NCBI GenBank assembly: GCA_021107435.1
Contig: JAIOSV010000067.1
Coordinates: 1 to 47,901 of the forward strand
Reading direction: 5' to 3'
DNA: 47,901 nt
Source of the DNA: Candidatus Sabulitectum sp.
GTDB taxonomy: Bacteria; Fermentibacterota; Fermentibacteria; Fermentibacterales; JCC-6
Made by a program: the position numbers and the translations under genes. Positions 15,681 through 24,659 of this stretch are shown in pieces (position 1 is the first letter of the stretch; the number at the start of each line of letters is the position of its first letter). A model generated the notes under the pieces. The model was not told the origin of the DNA. It made no database searches and was given only the letters and a program-made list of their open reading frames with translations.

Positions 15681-17355
15681 ATCGCAGAATGATGACCCTG
15701 GTACTGAGCATGGGGCCACTCTCTGTGTTGAGAACACAGATGTACGCACCTGCGGGAACCAGAGTTCCCTGATCATTTTTTCCATCCCAACTTACGCTGT
15801 GGGTTCCTCCTTCCACTGCTCCATAAGCAAGGGTACGGACAAAGCGACCAGAGATATCGAAAACAGCCAGATCAACATTTCCAGTTGACGGGCATGTGTA
15901 TGTTACCCGGGTTGTGTTTTCAAAGGGGTTGGGATTCACAGAAAGACAAGGATTGCTATCGACAGAACCGTCTGCAATACCTGCCTGCTGCCAGTCATAA
16001 TAGGCAGCAAGAAACTCATCCCAGTAGGTATCGTCTATGAAGTCCAGATTCATTTCACAGTATTCAGTTTCGAAAGTTTCTGCTTCAAGCGGGAAGTATA
16101 TAGTCAGGCCGTGAGTCCTTTCATGATTGCTTCCGTGGCACTCGTTGATTATTGCAGAGGTAAAGAACTGGCTTGTTTGCTGAACTTTGGCCAGAACAAA
16201 GGGGTCTGTCTCGATTTCGGCAATCTGCAGTAGATAGTCGTACAGATCTATTTCGAAAGAGTAGCTGGTACCCATTCCCACGCACCAGGTATTTTGACGG
16301 GCTGTTTGAATGTTTGGACCCAGTTCGTCCATATTCTCAATCATATACTCCGCCAGCTGATCCAGAGGTTCAGTAAAACCTGTGATACAGGCCTGGTCAA
16401 CAGCACTCATTGTCATCCACTCAGAGTATGGACCTGTGTAGTTGCTCTCAACAAGATCTATTATCATGCTGCTGACTTCTTCATTTGAGAGAGTTGAGGA
16501 ATTGTTGAGTACATCACAGATCTCATCTATTATTCCCCGCCAGAATGCGTATCCACTCGACTCCTCGCTTCCTATGTAGACATCCACACAATTCCGCAGT
16601 TCGTAGGCTGATTCCAGGGCACCCATGAGACAGGGAGCTGTAAAGGCTGCTATATCTACCCCTCCGGCATCTCCGATAGCGTTAGCAATTTCCTCCATTG
16701 TAAGAAAGTCATTGCCTGAGGTTTCGTCATAGCATGCTCCCGCCCATCCGAATCCGTGATCGTACAGAGCTAGCATATATCTGTCTGCCGGGTAGTTTGC
16801 CTTGCCCCACATGATGAAGTTGTAGAGAGTTTCCCAATCCCCCATGTTTACTTCACCCCAGTCTTCCAGAAAGACGGGAGAAGAACTTTCGTGGACATAC
16901 CACAGGGAGGCGGGCCCTGTATTGGGATCCCGCAAGACAAGAACTTTTACGTTCTCGGATGAATAAGCCTCATCACAGAAAGACGTAAACGGCTTGTAGC
17001 CCGTAAAATCAGAATCATCGTAGAAGAGGAAGGTCCATTCCACCTGGTCACCGGTGATATCTGAAAAGGGTGAGCTGAAGTCAATGAGTAATTCTTCTCC
17101 CGGTATTTTCTTTTCAACCAATCGTCTGAAGAAATCTGGATTGTAGTCTCCAGGAAGGAATCCACTTCCCATATTCTCGCAGTTGGTTTGATCTGTTTCC
17201 AGAGTGTGTAAAACCTCATTTTCGGCCATCGCAACACGTGGCATGAAAGCTGTAAAGAGCAGAAATACCATAGCAATATTGTGTTTTCTAATCAGTATTT
17301 TCCAGTGATGTTCAGTAGATCCTGCAATAGCCGATATGGTTGTAGACTTTTCCAC
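15679..17355 (-). CDS. secreted clostripain-family (C11) cysteine protease with sorting domain
   Basis: A 558-residue exported protease. The long N-terminus contains a membrane-spanning signal (IAMVFLLFTAFMPRVAMA). The catalytic pair of family C11 is visible: His200 in ALYDHGFGW and Cys242 in AAFTAPCLMGALE, with the downstream YIGSEESSGYAFW strand. C11 enzymes (clostripain, PmC11) cleave after Arg or Lys. A FlgD-like Ig domain and sorting tail end the protein (NPNPFENTTRVTY, VFDISGRFV, GAYICVL, ending RVIILR). The GTG start at 17355 has AGGAGG five bases upstream. Its own promoter lies upstream, separating it from the preceding gene pair. Together with the C25 pair it gives the cell three cysteine proteases of the caspase-haemoglobinase fold. 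Confidence 0.87.
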   Translation of the reverse strand: MEKSTTISAIAGSTEHHWKILIRKHNIAMVFLLFTAFMPRVAMAENEVLHTLETDQTNCENMGSGFLPGDYNPDFFRRLVEKKIPGEELLIDFSSPFSDITGDQVEWTFLFYDDSDFTGYKPFTSFCDEAYSSENVKVLVLRDPNTGPASLWYVHESSSPVFLEDWGEVNMGDWETLYNFIMWGKANYPADRYMLALYDHGFGWAGACYDETSGNDFLTMEEIANAIGDAGGVDIAAFTAPCLMGALESAYELRNCVDVYIGSEESSGYAFWRGIIDEICDVLNNSSTLSNEEVSSMIIDLVESNYTGPYSEWMTMSAVDQACITGFTEPLDQLAEYMIENMDELGPNIQTARQNTWCVGMGTSYSFEIDLYDYLLQIAEIETDPFVLAKVQQTSQFFTSAIINECHGSNHERTHGLTIYFPLEAETFETEYCEMNLDFIDDTYWDEFLAAYYDWQQAGIADGSVDSNPCLSVNPNPFENTTRVTYTCPSTGNVDLAVFDISGRFVRTLAYGAVEGGTHSVSWDGKNDQGTLVPAGAYICVLNTESGPMLSTRVIILR

Positions 17356-17381
17356 CAGAACCTCCTATTATCTTGCGTTTC

Positions 17382-17409
17382 TTAGGTATAAACTTCAAAT
17401 ACTACCTAA
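17382..17409. promoter_or_regulatory. inverted repeat, possible operator
   Basis: TTAGGTA and TACCTAA are perfect 7-base inverted arms 14 bases apart. They start two bases downstream of the -10 box of the protease promoter, where a repressor would block initiation. Confidence 0.4.
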
Positions 17410-17410
17410 A

Positions 17411-17439
17411 ATGATACTGTATTGGAATAAGCGAGTCAA
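17411..17439 (-). promoter_or_regulatory. promoter of the clostripain-like gene
   Basis: On the minus strand, TTGACT (17439-17434), a 17-base spacer and TATCAT (17416-17411). The same hexamers and a similar ACAG/ACTG just before the -10 occur at the FG-GAP gene promoter. Confidence 0.65.
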
Positions 17440-17454
17440 TGGAAGATAGAGAAT

Positions 17455-18177
17455 TTACAGCAATTCACTAATGTTGAGTTTCAAGAAGAAAAGATCAGCA
17501 TCATTCTCTCCCGACTGAATAACAGTGCCGACTACAATGATCTGACCTGAACTGGTAACAAGTGCTCTGTATGTCCTCTGATTGCCTTCTGCCAGGATTT
17601 CCGTACCAACAATTCGGCTTCCATCATAATTTACTATTGCGAGCAGAACATTTGTTTCCATAACTCCCGGAGTTATTTCATTCCCCGTCCACCCGGCAAG
17701 AAGAAAATTGTTGTCAGGAGTAAGTACTGCGGATGAGAATGATGAGTGATCATTGTACCAGTCGTTTCTTCTCCAGAGCTCTTTACCCTGTCTATTCAGA
17801 AAGACGGTAAGTCCTGTTGTCTGCTCATCCTGAGAGCTATTGCCTGTACGCAGAGAATTTCCGTTATCCAGTTTCAGGAGAAAGTCATTGTCTTCGTCAG
17901 CATTGTAATTTTCCGGGGAAGGAATAGTCTGCCGGTTAAGAATCGCTCCTGAATAATCGATTGTAAGAATCCAGAAATGAGTGTCATCGCCGGAGATTGT
18001 ATACCCGAAACAACTGATGACGGAATCTGTTTCAGAAAAGACCGCATTTAGCAGATGATTGTCACCGGGATGGTTGATTTCACAGTAGGAATCAGAACTC
18101 AATACATTGTCCGGAATATCTGCAAAAACAGAAGAGAAGGAAAGAAAAGCAAGAAGAATCAGAAAAACACATGCCAT
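17455..18177 (-). CDS. exported protein of propeller type, unknown function
   Basis: A 240-residue exported protein with a clear signal (MACVFLILLAFLSFSSVFA). The body has repeated strands with D-G/N-N turns (DYSGAILNRQTI, LNRQGKELWRR, LTPDNNFLLAGWTG, VNYDGSRIVGTEIL, TSSGQIIVVGTV) resembling the 'delta-60' or PQQ-like repeats of beta-propellers. There is no sorting domain or lipobox. ATG 18177 is one base past the stop of the preceding gene, so translation is coupled. Probably a partner of the upstream lipoprotein; function is unknown. Confidence 0.6.
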   Translation of the reverse strand: MACVFLILLAFLSFSSVFADIPDNVLSSDSYCEINHPGDNHLLNAVFSETDSVISCFGYTISGDDTHFWILTIDYSGAILNRQTIPSPENYNADEDNDFLLKLDNGNSLRTGNSSQDEQTTGLTVFLNRQGKELWRRNDWYNDHSSFSSAVLTPDNNFLLAGWTGNEITPGVMETNVLLAIVNYDGSRIVGTEILAEGNQRTYRALVTSSGQIIVVGTVIQSGENDADLFFLKLNISELL

Positions 18178-18178
18178 G

Positions 18179-19294
18179 CTAAATCACTTCAATCAGAAGT
18201 ATTCTTTGAACCATTCCCTCATCTTCATGTACAGCAAGAAAGTTTTTGCAGTAGGGGTTGATGTAAAAGGTCAGGAATTCCGTCGGGGGAATAGACAGAT
18301 CAAGCTCTGCTCTGTAGAGATACTCTCCGCTGGGAATACTCCACACATCGAAGACAGGGATTTCCTCTGTACCACGCAGTACCCACAGGTTGTCTTCCCA
18401 GCCCAGCCAGATTCCAGCGATGGGTTCTCTGCAGGAATCAGGCTCGTATATCCATTGCATAACATCCGATGATCCCATTCCAGTGAGATATTCCTCTACA
18501 TGCTGTTTTTCAAGGGAGATTTCATAAGCTGTTTTCTCCACTGCGGGAAGATCAAGAGAGAGAGTATCAAAGGCTATGCCATCGGACGCGAGGCAGACAA
18601 TTCTGTATTCAGGGGTATGTCGCTGTACCATGTACAGGTTTCCGTTCATATCTCCCGCAAAGTAATGAGAGAAAAGCATACGATTCAAAGCATCATTATT
18701 GTCCTCGGGATCTACAGGAACGAGGATTGAATCGGTCATGAATTCTGTAAGAGTGTTACCGTCAAGGTCGTAACTTGCAATGAATTGTCGTAGAGTCAGT
18801 GGCGGTTCCCGAATGAATTCATGCCAGCGAATTGCAAATGTGGCATCTCCGGTAACCGTATGCTGGCTGGGCCAGTTTCCGCTGTGAGTAAGGACATGCT
18901 TTTCCCATTCACCTTGAGGATTGTACAACCCGAGATCAGTTATGTCTTGAAGAATAATAGAGCCATCGGAAAACAGCTCAAACCACTGTGGGTGGACAAG
19001 CTCTCCAGGCCCGTCACCTCGGTTTCCGATATGTCCCGCATACTCTCCTGCGGGGGTGTATTTTCTCAGTTGAGCTCTGGACATGTCCAATACGAAAATC
19101 ATACTGTCTGTTCTTGCAGCATCCGCTGCATAACCGAAGACATAGCACGAATCACCCAGTTCAACTCCAATAGTGTCAGTTACACTCAGTTGAACAACAG
19201 GAGCTTCACTATTCAGGGATTCATGCACTGGTTCCGACCCGCACGCTATGCACAGCAGCAGAACGCATGTTATCTGAATAATTTTCTTATACAA
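18179..19294 (-). CDS. 6-bladed beta-propeller lipoprotein
   Basis: A 371-residue lipoprotein (VLLLCIAC lipobox, then GSEP) of the NHL/'6-bladed beta-propeller' family typical of Bacteroidetes-like bacteria. Repeated blades include FVLDMSRAQLRKYTPAGEY, then GDGPGELVHPQ and FSDGSIILQD. It shares the N-terminal motif IGVELGDS-x2-VFG with the lipoprotein at 38956-40077, so they are paralogues. The start is TTG 19294 with AAAGGAG six bases upstream. It is the first gene of a two-gene unit with the coupled downstream exported protein. A role in ligand binding at the outer surface or periplasm is inferred. Confidence 0.75.
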   Translation of the reverse strand: MYKKIIQITCVLLLCIACGSEPVHESLNSEAPVVQLSVTDTIGVELGDSCYVFGYAADAARTDSMIFVLDMSRAQLRKYTPAGEYAGHIGNRGDGPGELVHPQWFELFSDGSIILQDITDLGLYNPQGEWEKHVLTHSGNWPSQHTVTGDATFAIRWHEFIREPPLTLRQFIASYDLDGNTLTEFMTDSILVPVDPEDNNDALNRMLFSHYFAGDMNGNLYMVQRHTPEYRIVCLASDGIAFDTLSLDLPAVEKTAYEISLEKQHVEEYLTGMGSSDVMQWIYEPDSCREPIAGIWLGWEDNLWVLRGTEEIPVFDVWSIPSGEYLYRAELDLSIPPTEFLTFYINPYCKNFLAVHEDEGMVQRILLIEVI

Positions 19295-19396
19295 CAGAGT
19301 CTCCTTTGCCTTCTTTGTTGCTGAGTAGATTGGTTAGAGCACAAAGATACCAGGAGCAATTTGTCTTCACAACCGTTTGAGCATTTGTTGTCCATT

Positions 19397-20122
19397 TCAG
19401 TGTCCGCAGTGACAATACCTGTTCAAATTTAGTATACGTGCGGTGGCTGCAATGGTAACACCGTAAAAAATCACAGGTTTATCCAGATCAAGAAAATTCG
19501 CAATAGTTCCATTTACAACTGTTGACCCGGTAGCGAGTATCAAATCACACCATTCCATGGCATCATGAGTCATCTCCGGTGGTTCTATGGAGATTCCAGA
19601 AAAAGTTGATCCGATGTTATCCCTGTCCAAATCGATAGCTCTGGTATTGTGCTGTGATGCAACGAGCTCCAGGAGCCTTGGCTGATGTCCGACAAGAAGA
19701 ATATTATTCCACTGTTCGATAATCCCGGAGAGATTATCAGCGCATTCCTTCGGTTCGGAATCCCTGCAGTGAATGGATTTATCGCAGAGTCTCAGATGGC
19801 TGAAAACGGCATTCAGGCCGGAGATGAAAACAGATCTTTTCCTGTTTGAGTTCAGCGTCATTTGCAGAAGGCTGTCAACGGGGAAATCTGCGTTCTCAAA
19901 GTCGTCTGTAAAAGCCTGCCCCTTTGCTCCTTTGAAAACAGCTTCCACCATGACTTCTCTGCCCTTTATGAGAGGGTAATCGTCGTGCTCCGGTTTTCCT
20001 ATTGCCTCTTTGACAGAAAGCACTTTGCATTTAACGGTAATATTCTGTCCGGAGAGGCCGTGTTTCCGTATTTCTTTCCCGAGGGCTGTTTTTAGGTTAT
20101 CATACAAGTTGAGATATTCCAA
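19397..20122 (-). CDS. DUF364/DUF4213 putative heavy-metal chelation protein
   Basis: About 241 residues, matching the DUF4213-DUF364 architecture (Rossmann-like C-terminal half annotated as putative heavy-metal chelation). Visible features are ISGLNAVFSHL, ILLVGHQPRLLE, a DLDRDNIGS turn, CDLILATGSTVVNGTI and VIFYGVTIAATARILNL, and a Cys/His tail RYCHCGH. Homologues often lie near molybdenum, tungsten or iron transport genes, but no such gene is nearby. The start is uncertain: TTG 20122 has no clear ribosome site and a second TTG follows 15 bases later. Confidence 0.7.
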   Translation of the reverse strand: MEYLNLYDNLKTALGKEIRKHGLSGQNITVKCKVLSVKEAIGKPEHDDYPLIKGREVMVEAVFKGAKGQAFTDDFENADFPVDSLLQMTLNSNRKRSVFISGLNAVFSHLRLCDKSIHCRDSEPKECADNLSGIIEQWNNILLVGHQPRLLELVASQHNTRAIDLDRDNIGSTFSGISIEPPEMTHDAMEWCDLILATGSTVVNGTIANFLDLDKPVIFYGVTIAATARILNLNRYCHCGH

Positions 20123-20194
20123 TCGGTTACTGGTTATAGTTAAAGGGTTGACAAGTAGCTGGCTGATGCTCCGTAATCAGTTTCTTTTACTGGA

Positions 20195-20677
20195 TCAGTC
20201 AAAAAGCAGAAGAATCATCCCCGGTTTTCGAGGATGGACTTTTATCTGAACTTCCATACCTTTCTTAAGTGTTGCTATTTTCAGCACTGGAACCACCATT
20301 CTGTGCTCTATTTTCCTCGCAGGATTGTAGCCATCGTTTACCTCGAGTATGAATTTCAGTCTGGGCATTCCGTTGACCCGTGTGTTTGTCTCCTGGATCT
20401 CAAGAATTCTGGCGGTTCCGGGAAAGCCATTCTGTATCATCTCCAGCTTGTTTCTATTGCTGATGAATAAGAAGAGAAAAACGGTTGCATTTGAAAGAAG
20501 AAAGAAAGCTCCAAGGATGAGAAGAAAGATGTTCAAAGGATAACCGTCATCTGTCAGAGCATCTTTGCTCACCAGAAAAGAAGCTGCGATCAGCCCGATA
20601 GCTGGTAATACCATCAGGAGAAGAAAGGATTTGTTGAAGTTCCAGAGAAGAGGTTCACTTCTTTCGGTTTCTGCCAT
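20195..20677 (-). CDS. two-helix membrane protein, DUF3592-like
   Basis: A 160-residue protein with two membrane helices (about residues 17-35 and 48-72) and a C-terminal soluble beta-rich domain. That domain starts NGFPGTARILEIQETNTRVNG and ends MEVQIKVHPRKPG, a pattern seen in DUF3592-type proteins (OB-like fold after two helices). ATG 20677 follows GGGAGG by six bases. It is divergent from the hybrid kinase gene. Function is unknown. Confidence 0.6.
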   Translation of the reverse strand: MAETERSEPLLWNFNKSFLLLMVLPAIGLIAASFLVSKDALTDDGYPLNIFLLILGAFFLLSNATVFLFLFISNRNKLEMIQNGFPGTARILEIQETNTRVNGMPRLKFILEVNDGYNPARKIEHRMVVPVLKIATLKKGMEVQIKVHPRKPGMILLLFD

Positions 20678-20705
20678 AGCCAGCCTCCCTGCATAAAATA
20701 TTTAC

Positions 20706-20755
20706 CTGGACTGTATCCGTATCATAAGTATCGGTAAAGTATACCGTAAGTCCAG
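20706..20755. promoter_or_regulatory. nested inverted repeat between divergent genes
   Basis: CTGGACT and AGTCCAG form perfect outer 7-base arms, and CGGTA/TACCG form an inner pair. It lies in the 134-base space between the DUF3592-like and kinase genes and could be an operator or an RNA hairpin. Confidence 0.35.
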
Positions 20756-20811
20756 TTGCTCCTGGAAAGATTATCGTACATACTTAACAGTGAAAAGGAG
20801 GGATTTGATAC

Positions 20812-22836
20812 ATGAGATTTCTTCCGGCGGGTCTTTGTTTTTTTGTTGCTGCAGCTCTTGTATTTTTCTGGAACCTTCGATTGAGGCGCCTGATTAAGCA
20901 GAAAACCATATCCCTGAAAGAGAGTGAAAAGCGGCTTGATCAGGCTCTCGATCAGGCTAATCTGGGATCATGGGATTGTAATCTGCTAACGGGTGAAGCA
21001 ATCAACAATAAGCACTATTCTCTTATGCTGGGGTATTCACAGGGGGAGGCGGATTTTTCATATTCCGGCTGGTTGAATCAGGTACACCCGGGAGATAGAG
21101 GTCTTCTCGAAGAATACATGAAAGAATTTCTTAACAGTGCTGATGACCGGTTTGAATTTGAGTACCGGATGAGAACAAAGACAGGGGAATGGGTCTGGAT
21201 ACATTCCTGTGGAGGAATCGCAGAGCGGGACGAAAACGGGAAACCGTTGAGAATGACAGGAATACATCAGGATATCAGCGGAAGAAAGCTTTCAGAATAT
21301 CTGGCCAGAAAGGCTGTCGATGACTGGGAAAACACCTTTGACTCCCTGCCGGAGCTGATTGCGGTTCTTGATGCAGAAGGCACCATTATCAGGGTGAACA
21401 AGACTCAGGCTCTTGCTCTGGGCATGACAAGAGAGGAATGCATCGGAAGGAAACTTTGCACCCTGATGTTTCCGGACGATCTCTCACGGAAAAGCTGTAT
21501 TCCAGACTTTATCTCCGGGAAGATTAAACCATTAACACTTCAGGAAGTGTACATTGAAAAGCTTCAAAGGTACTACGAGGTTAGCATGTCGGTTTTAGTG
21601 GATCCCGATGATGGATCAATTCGAGTAATGCATGTCGCGAGGGATATTAGCGAGAGAAAAGCGGCTGGGAAGCAGCAGAGGGAGATGGAGAGTAGAGTCC
21701 AACATACTCAGAAACTTGAAAGTCTTGGTGTTCTTGCTGGAGGGATTGCCCACGATTTCAATAACATCCTTATGGCTATCCGGGGATACACGGATCTTGC
21801 CACTTCTGCAGTGAAAGAGGGAGAGCAGGTTTTTGAGTACCTTAAGGAGATAAACAAGTCTGTTGGAGTTGCCAGTGAACTCAGCGGGCAGATGCTTGCA
21901 TATTCAGGTAGAGGCAATTTCGTTGTAGAAACTGTTTATATCAATGACATTATTAAAAAAATGAGACCAATGGTTCAAGTCTCGGTTTCCAGAAAAGCTG
22001 AACTTCGGATCAACACAAACGAAGATCTGCCACCTGTTAAGGTTGACAGTACACAAATGGAACAGGTGATTCTTAATCTGCTTACGAATGCTTCAGAGGC
22101 AATCGGTTCTTCCAGAGGAACGATTACACTTACCACAGGTTTTGAAAAGATTCTTCCTCCGGGAAGAACCAATTCAGGGAAAACGAAACAACCCTACGTT
22201 TTTATAAAGGTTGATGACACTGGTTGTGGTATGTCTCCTGAGGTTCTTGAAAAGCTGTTTGAACCGTTTTACACTACAAAGGTTACAGGGCGGGGCCTTG
22301 GCATGGCAGTTGTTCATGGGATTGTAGAGGGGCATAAGGGATTTGTTACAGTAAGCAGTGAGCAGGGGGTGGGTTCGTCCTTTAAAATATTCATTCCCGC
22401 AGTGGATAAAGCAGATAAACAAATGTTTTCAGAAACAGAGATAAAGCCATCTCTTTCTAATGTAATTCCAACAGGAGTTCTTCTTGTTGATGATGAAGCG
22501 AATATAGTTTTTATAGGCAGGCATGTTCTTCAGAAATACAAGTATACTGTTTTCTCGGCCACTAACGGTGAAGAGGCCTTACAAGTTTACAGGAAAAACA
22601 AAGAGCTTATTCAGTGTGTAATTCTTGATCTTACCATGCCGGTAATGGATGGTGTTGAGTGTTTGAGAGAACTAAAAAAAATTGATCCAACGGTGAGAGT
22701 TATTCTATCCAGCGGTTACAATCGACAGGACGCAGAAAGTAAAATTCATTTAGATGATATCGCTGGATATCTGAAGAAGCCATACGGTCTCAGGGCTTTA
22801 CTGGCTGCGGTTAGAAGAGTGTTGGCAGGCCAGTAA
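20812..22836 (+). CDS. PAS-containing hybrid sensor histidine kinase with receiver domain
   Basis: A 674-residue signalling protein. One N-terminal membrane helix (residues 5-21) is followed by a short coiled coil, PAS domain 1 (about 40-160, PAC end GIHQDISGRK) and PAS domain 2 (170-285, ending VARDISERK). The HisKA domain has His314 in GGIAHDFNNIL. The ATPase domain has N-box Asn426 (NLLTNASEAI), G1 DDTGCGM and G2 GRGLGMAV. The C-terminal receiver (555-674) has acidic pocket VDDE and phosphoacceptor Asp606 (ILDLTMP). The G-I-A-H-D-F-N-N type usually phosphorylates its own receiver and works with a separate output protein, which is not seen here. ATG 20812 has AGGAGG 10 bases upstream. It converges on the PAS/GAF gene with 11 bases between stops. 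Confidence 0.92.
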   Translation: MRFLPAGLCFFVAAALVFFWNLRLRRLIKQKTISLKESEKRLDQALDQANLGSWDCNLLTGEAINNKHYSLMLGYSQGEADFSYSGWLNQVHPGDRGLLEEYMKEFLNSADDRFEFEYRMRTKTGEWVWIHSCGGIAERDENGKPLRMTGIHQDISGRKLSEYLARKAVDDWENTFDSLPELIAVLDAEGTIIRVNKTQALALGMTREECIGRKLCTLMFPDDLSRKSCIPDFISGKIKPLTLQEVYIEKLQRYYEVSMSVLVDPDDGSIRVMHVARDISERKAAGKQQREMESRVQHTQKLESLGVLAGGIAHDFNNILMAIRGYTDLATSAVKEGEQVFEYLKEINKSVGVASELSGQMLAYSGRGNFVVETVYINDIIKKMRPMVQVSVSRKAELRINTNEDLPPVKVDSTQMEQVILNLLTNASEAIGSSRGTITLTTGFEKILPPGRTNSGKTKQPYVFIKVDDTGCGMSPEVLEKLFEPFYTTKVTGRGLGMAVVHGIVEGHKGFVTVSSEQGVGSSFKIFIPAVDKADKQMFSETEIKPSLSNVIPTGVLLVDDEANIVFIGRHVLQKYKYTVFSATNGEEALQVYRKNKELIQCVILDLTMPVMDGVECLRELKKIDPTVRVILSSGYNRQDAESKIHLDDIAGYLKKPYGLRALLAAVRRVLAGQ

Positions 22837-22847
22837 ATTTCAGGTTT

Positions 22848-24563
22848 CTATTCAAGAAGGTGTTCTCCTTCTTCGATCACATCAAAAAGGCCGATAGTTC
22901 CCATGAATGTATCCCCGTCTTCAAATCTGGGAATACCGCTGACGGTAACCAGTATTTTTTCTTTATCCGGTCTTATCAGGGCAAGCTGGTAGGAACTTCG
23001 TTCACCCATGCTGCGCATTTCTCTAACGCTGGCAGTGCGTCCCGCGTCTCTTGATGAGATGAGAGAAGAGAGACTCATGCCCTTCAATTGATCCGCAGGA
23101 ATTCCAACAATGTTGGAAAAAGCTTCGTTGGCAAACAGTATTTTATCGGCAGGATCACACATGATTACCCCTTGCCGAAGGTTGTCAACAACTGTGTTGT
23201 AGAGAGATTCAATTCTCTTGCGGTTCTGCTCAGCGCGGTATCGGTCTATGGCCATGGAAATACTCTCCGCGAGACCTGAGAAAAGAACAAGGTCAGTGTT
23301 GGAAAAAACCTTTTTCATTGAATAGCTTTGAACAACCAGAACACCCCAGATTCCGTCAGATCCTCTGAGCGGAACGCCCATCCACTGTTCACTGGAAGTT
23401 CCAATTGGGAGAATCCGTTCTTCGGCTACCATTTTGTCAAAAGCTTCCTTATCAACAAGGAGCGGCTGGCCGGTTGTTCTCACATGGTCAGTCAGGCTGC
23501 CCTTCATGGATTCCGAGCCGACAAAGGGTTCAACTCCATCTTCAATGTCGACTGAATAGGGGAAGGTGTATGTATCAGAGAGCTGGTTGTAGAAAGCGAA
23601 GTAAAGGTTTGGAGTGTGTATTACTCTGGAGAGCTGATTATGAATAAATTCAAGAAGATTTTTCAAGGATTCTGTACTGACAGTTTCTTCAGCAATTGAA
23701 TGAAGGGCTGCATAAACGGATTCAGCTCTTTGCCTGACTGCAACTTCTTTGAGCAGAAGATTGTTTGATCTTTTTAACTCAGCGGTTTTTGAATCAATTG
23801 TGCTGTTAAGCCTGTTCTGAAGTCGTCTGAGATCTTCTTCAGTACGTTTCTTCTCCTCAATATCAATAACAACGACTTCAATACATATGATATTGCCGTT
23901 CCTGTCCTGCTGGCATGTCGCAGTAAGAGAAACCCAGAAAAGAGTGCCGCCCCTGCGGCGCCATCTGGTTTCGAATCCGTTTACGGTTTTGTCTTTCTGC
24001 AAAGCAGAAAGAAGTTTTTCGCGGTCTGAAAAAGTCGCCCAGATCTCGGAGAGTTGTACCTTGTAGAGCTGGTGCTCGTTGTCATATCCCAGCATTGAAA
24101 CCAGACCGTTATTAACATAAAGAAGACTACCGGTTGCTGCTGCTTTGAAGACACCCACTGGAGAGTTTCTATCGAGTTTTTCCAGACTGTTTGCCCTGTT
24201 CATCAGTACTTTCTGGGAAAAAAGGAATTCCGTTACATCTTTAAAAGAACATATGTATTTTCTGTTTTCTCCTTCACCGTGGGCAATAAGCCTGACTTTA
24301 AATTCCCAGCGGTTACCGTCAGAATTGTAAGCGACATTGCAGGCTCCCACACCGTGTTCCATTTCCACGTACATCATCATTTGAGAGAGGAAATCTTCGC
24401 CGCCTGCCATTTGTGCCAGAAGATTGGGAAGAGAGAAGTCCCGGCAGGACAGAAAAAATTGATTAAAAGCTAGATTACCGTCGAGAAAATTCAACTGATG
24501 ATCATAAACAGCAATGCCGGTATCATCATAATTTCGAGCAAATACTTCAAAAGGGTTCTGCAT
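22848..24563 (-). CDS. PAS-PAS-GAF-PAS sensory protein without output domain
   Basis: A 571-residue cytoplasmic protein. It has PAS 1 (about 5-115), PAS 2 (125-235, with PAC-like TRWRRRGGTLFWVSLTATC and VVVIDIEEKKR) and a coiled coil (235-280). The GAF domain spans 290-430 (WMGVPLRGSDGIWGVLVVQSY), and PAS 3 spans 440-560 (VIMCDPADKILFANEAF). It stops after PAS 3: no histidine kinase, GGDEF, EAL or DNA-binding domain exists before the stop. ATG 24563 has GGAGG upstream. It may work by protein contact, for example modulating the convergent hybrid kinase, or the output part may have been lost. The downstream neighbour offers no missing half. Confidence 0.85.
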   Translation of the reverse strand: MQNPFEVFARNYDDTGIAVYDHQLNFLDGNLAFNQFFLSCRDFSLPNLLAQMAGGEDFLSQMMMYVEMEHGVGACNVAYNSDGNRWEFKVRLIAHGEGENRKYICSFKDVTEFLFSQKVLMNRANSLEKLDRNSPVGVFKAAATGSLLYVNNGLVSMLGYDNEHQLYKVQLSEIWATFSDREKLLSALQKDKTVNGFETRWRRRGGTLFWVSLTATCQQDRNGNIICIEVVVIDIEEKKRTEEDLRRLQNRLNSTIDSKTAELKRSNNLLLKEVAVRQRAESVYAALHSIAEETVSTESLKNLLEFIHNQLSRVIHTPNLYFAFYNQLSDTYTFPYSVDIEDGVEPFVGSESMKGSLTDHVRTTGQPLLVDKEAFDKMVAEERILPIGTSSEQWMGVPLRGSDGIWGVLVVQSYSMKKVFSNTDLVLFSGLAESISMAIDRYRAEQNRKRIESLYNTVVDNLRQGVIMCDPADKILFANEAFSNIVGIPADQLKGMSLSSLISSRDAGRTASVREMRSMGERSSYQLALIRPDKEKILVTVSGIPRFEDGDTFMGTIGLFDVIEEGEHLLE

Positions 24564-24614
24564 GTTGTCTACTCCTCCTTTCCTTAATGTACCAATGAGA
24601 CGGGACAGAAGGAA

Positions 24615-24641
24615 GCCCCCGCCGCTTCAGGCGGCAGGGGC
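24615..24641 (-). terminator. strong hairpin after the efflux operon
   Basis: Two 5-bp arms GCCCC/GGGGC and GCCGC/GCGGC separated by one mismatch and closed by a 5-base loop, 19 bases past the end of the RND gene. Only a weak pyrimidine run (TTCCTTCT) follows on the minus strand. Confidence 0.55.
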
Positions 24642-24659
24642 AGATTTAGCAGAGGAGTA

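Noticed and set aside
15679..17355. Long opposite-strand frames inside the protease and efflux genes
   Set aside because: They have no ribosome sites or domain matches and lie wholly within well-supported genes.
24615..24641. REP-like element shared with the hairpin at 45086-45097
   Set aside because: Both contain GCCGC/GCGGC and a following CAGGG, but the similarity is only the stem and a few bases, as expected for GC-rich terminator hairpins.
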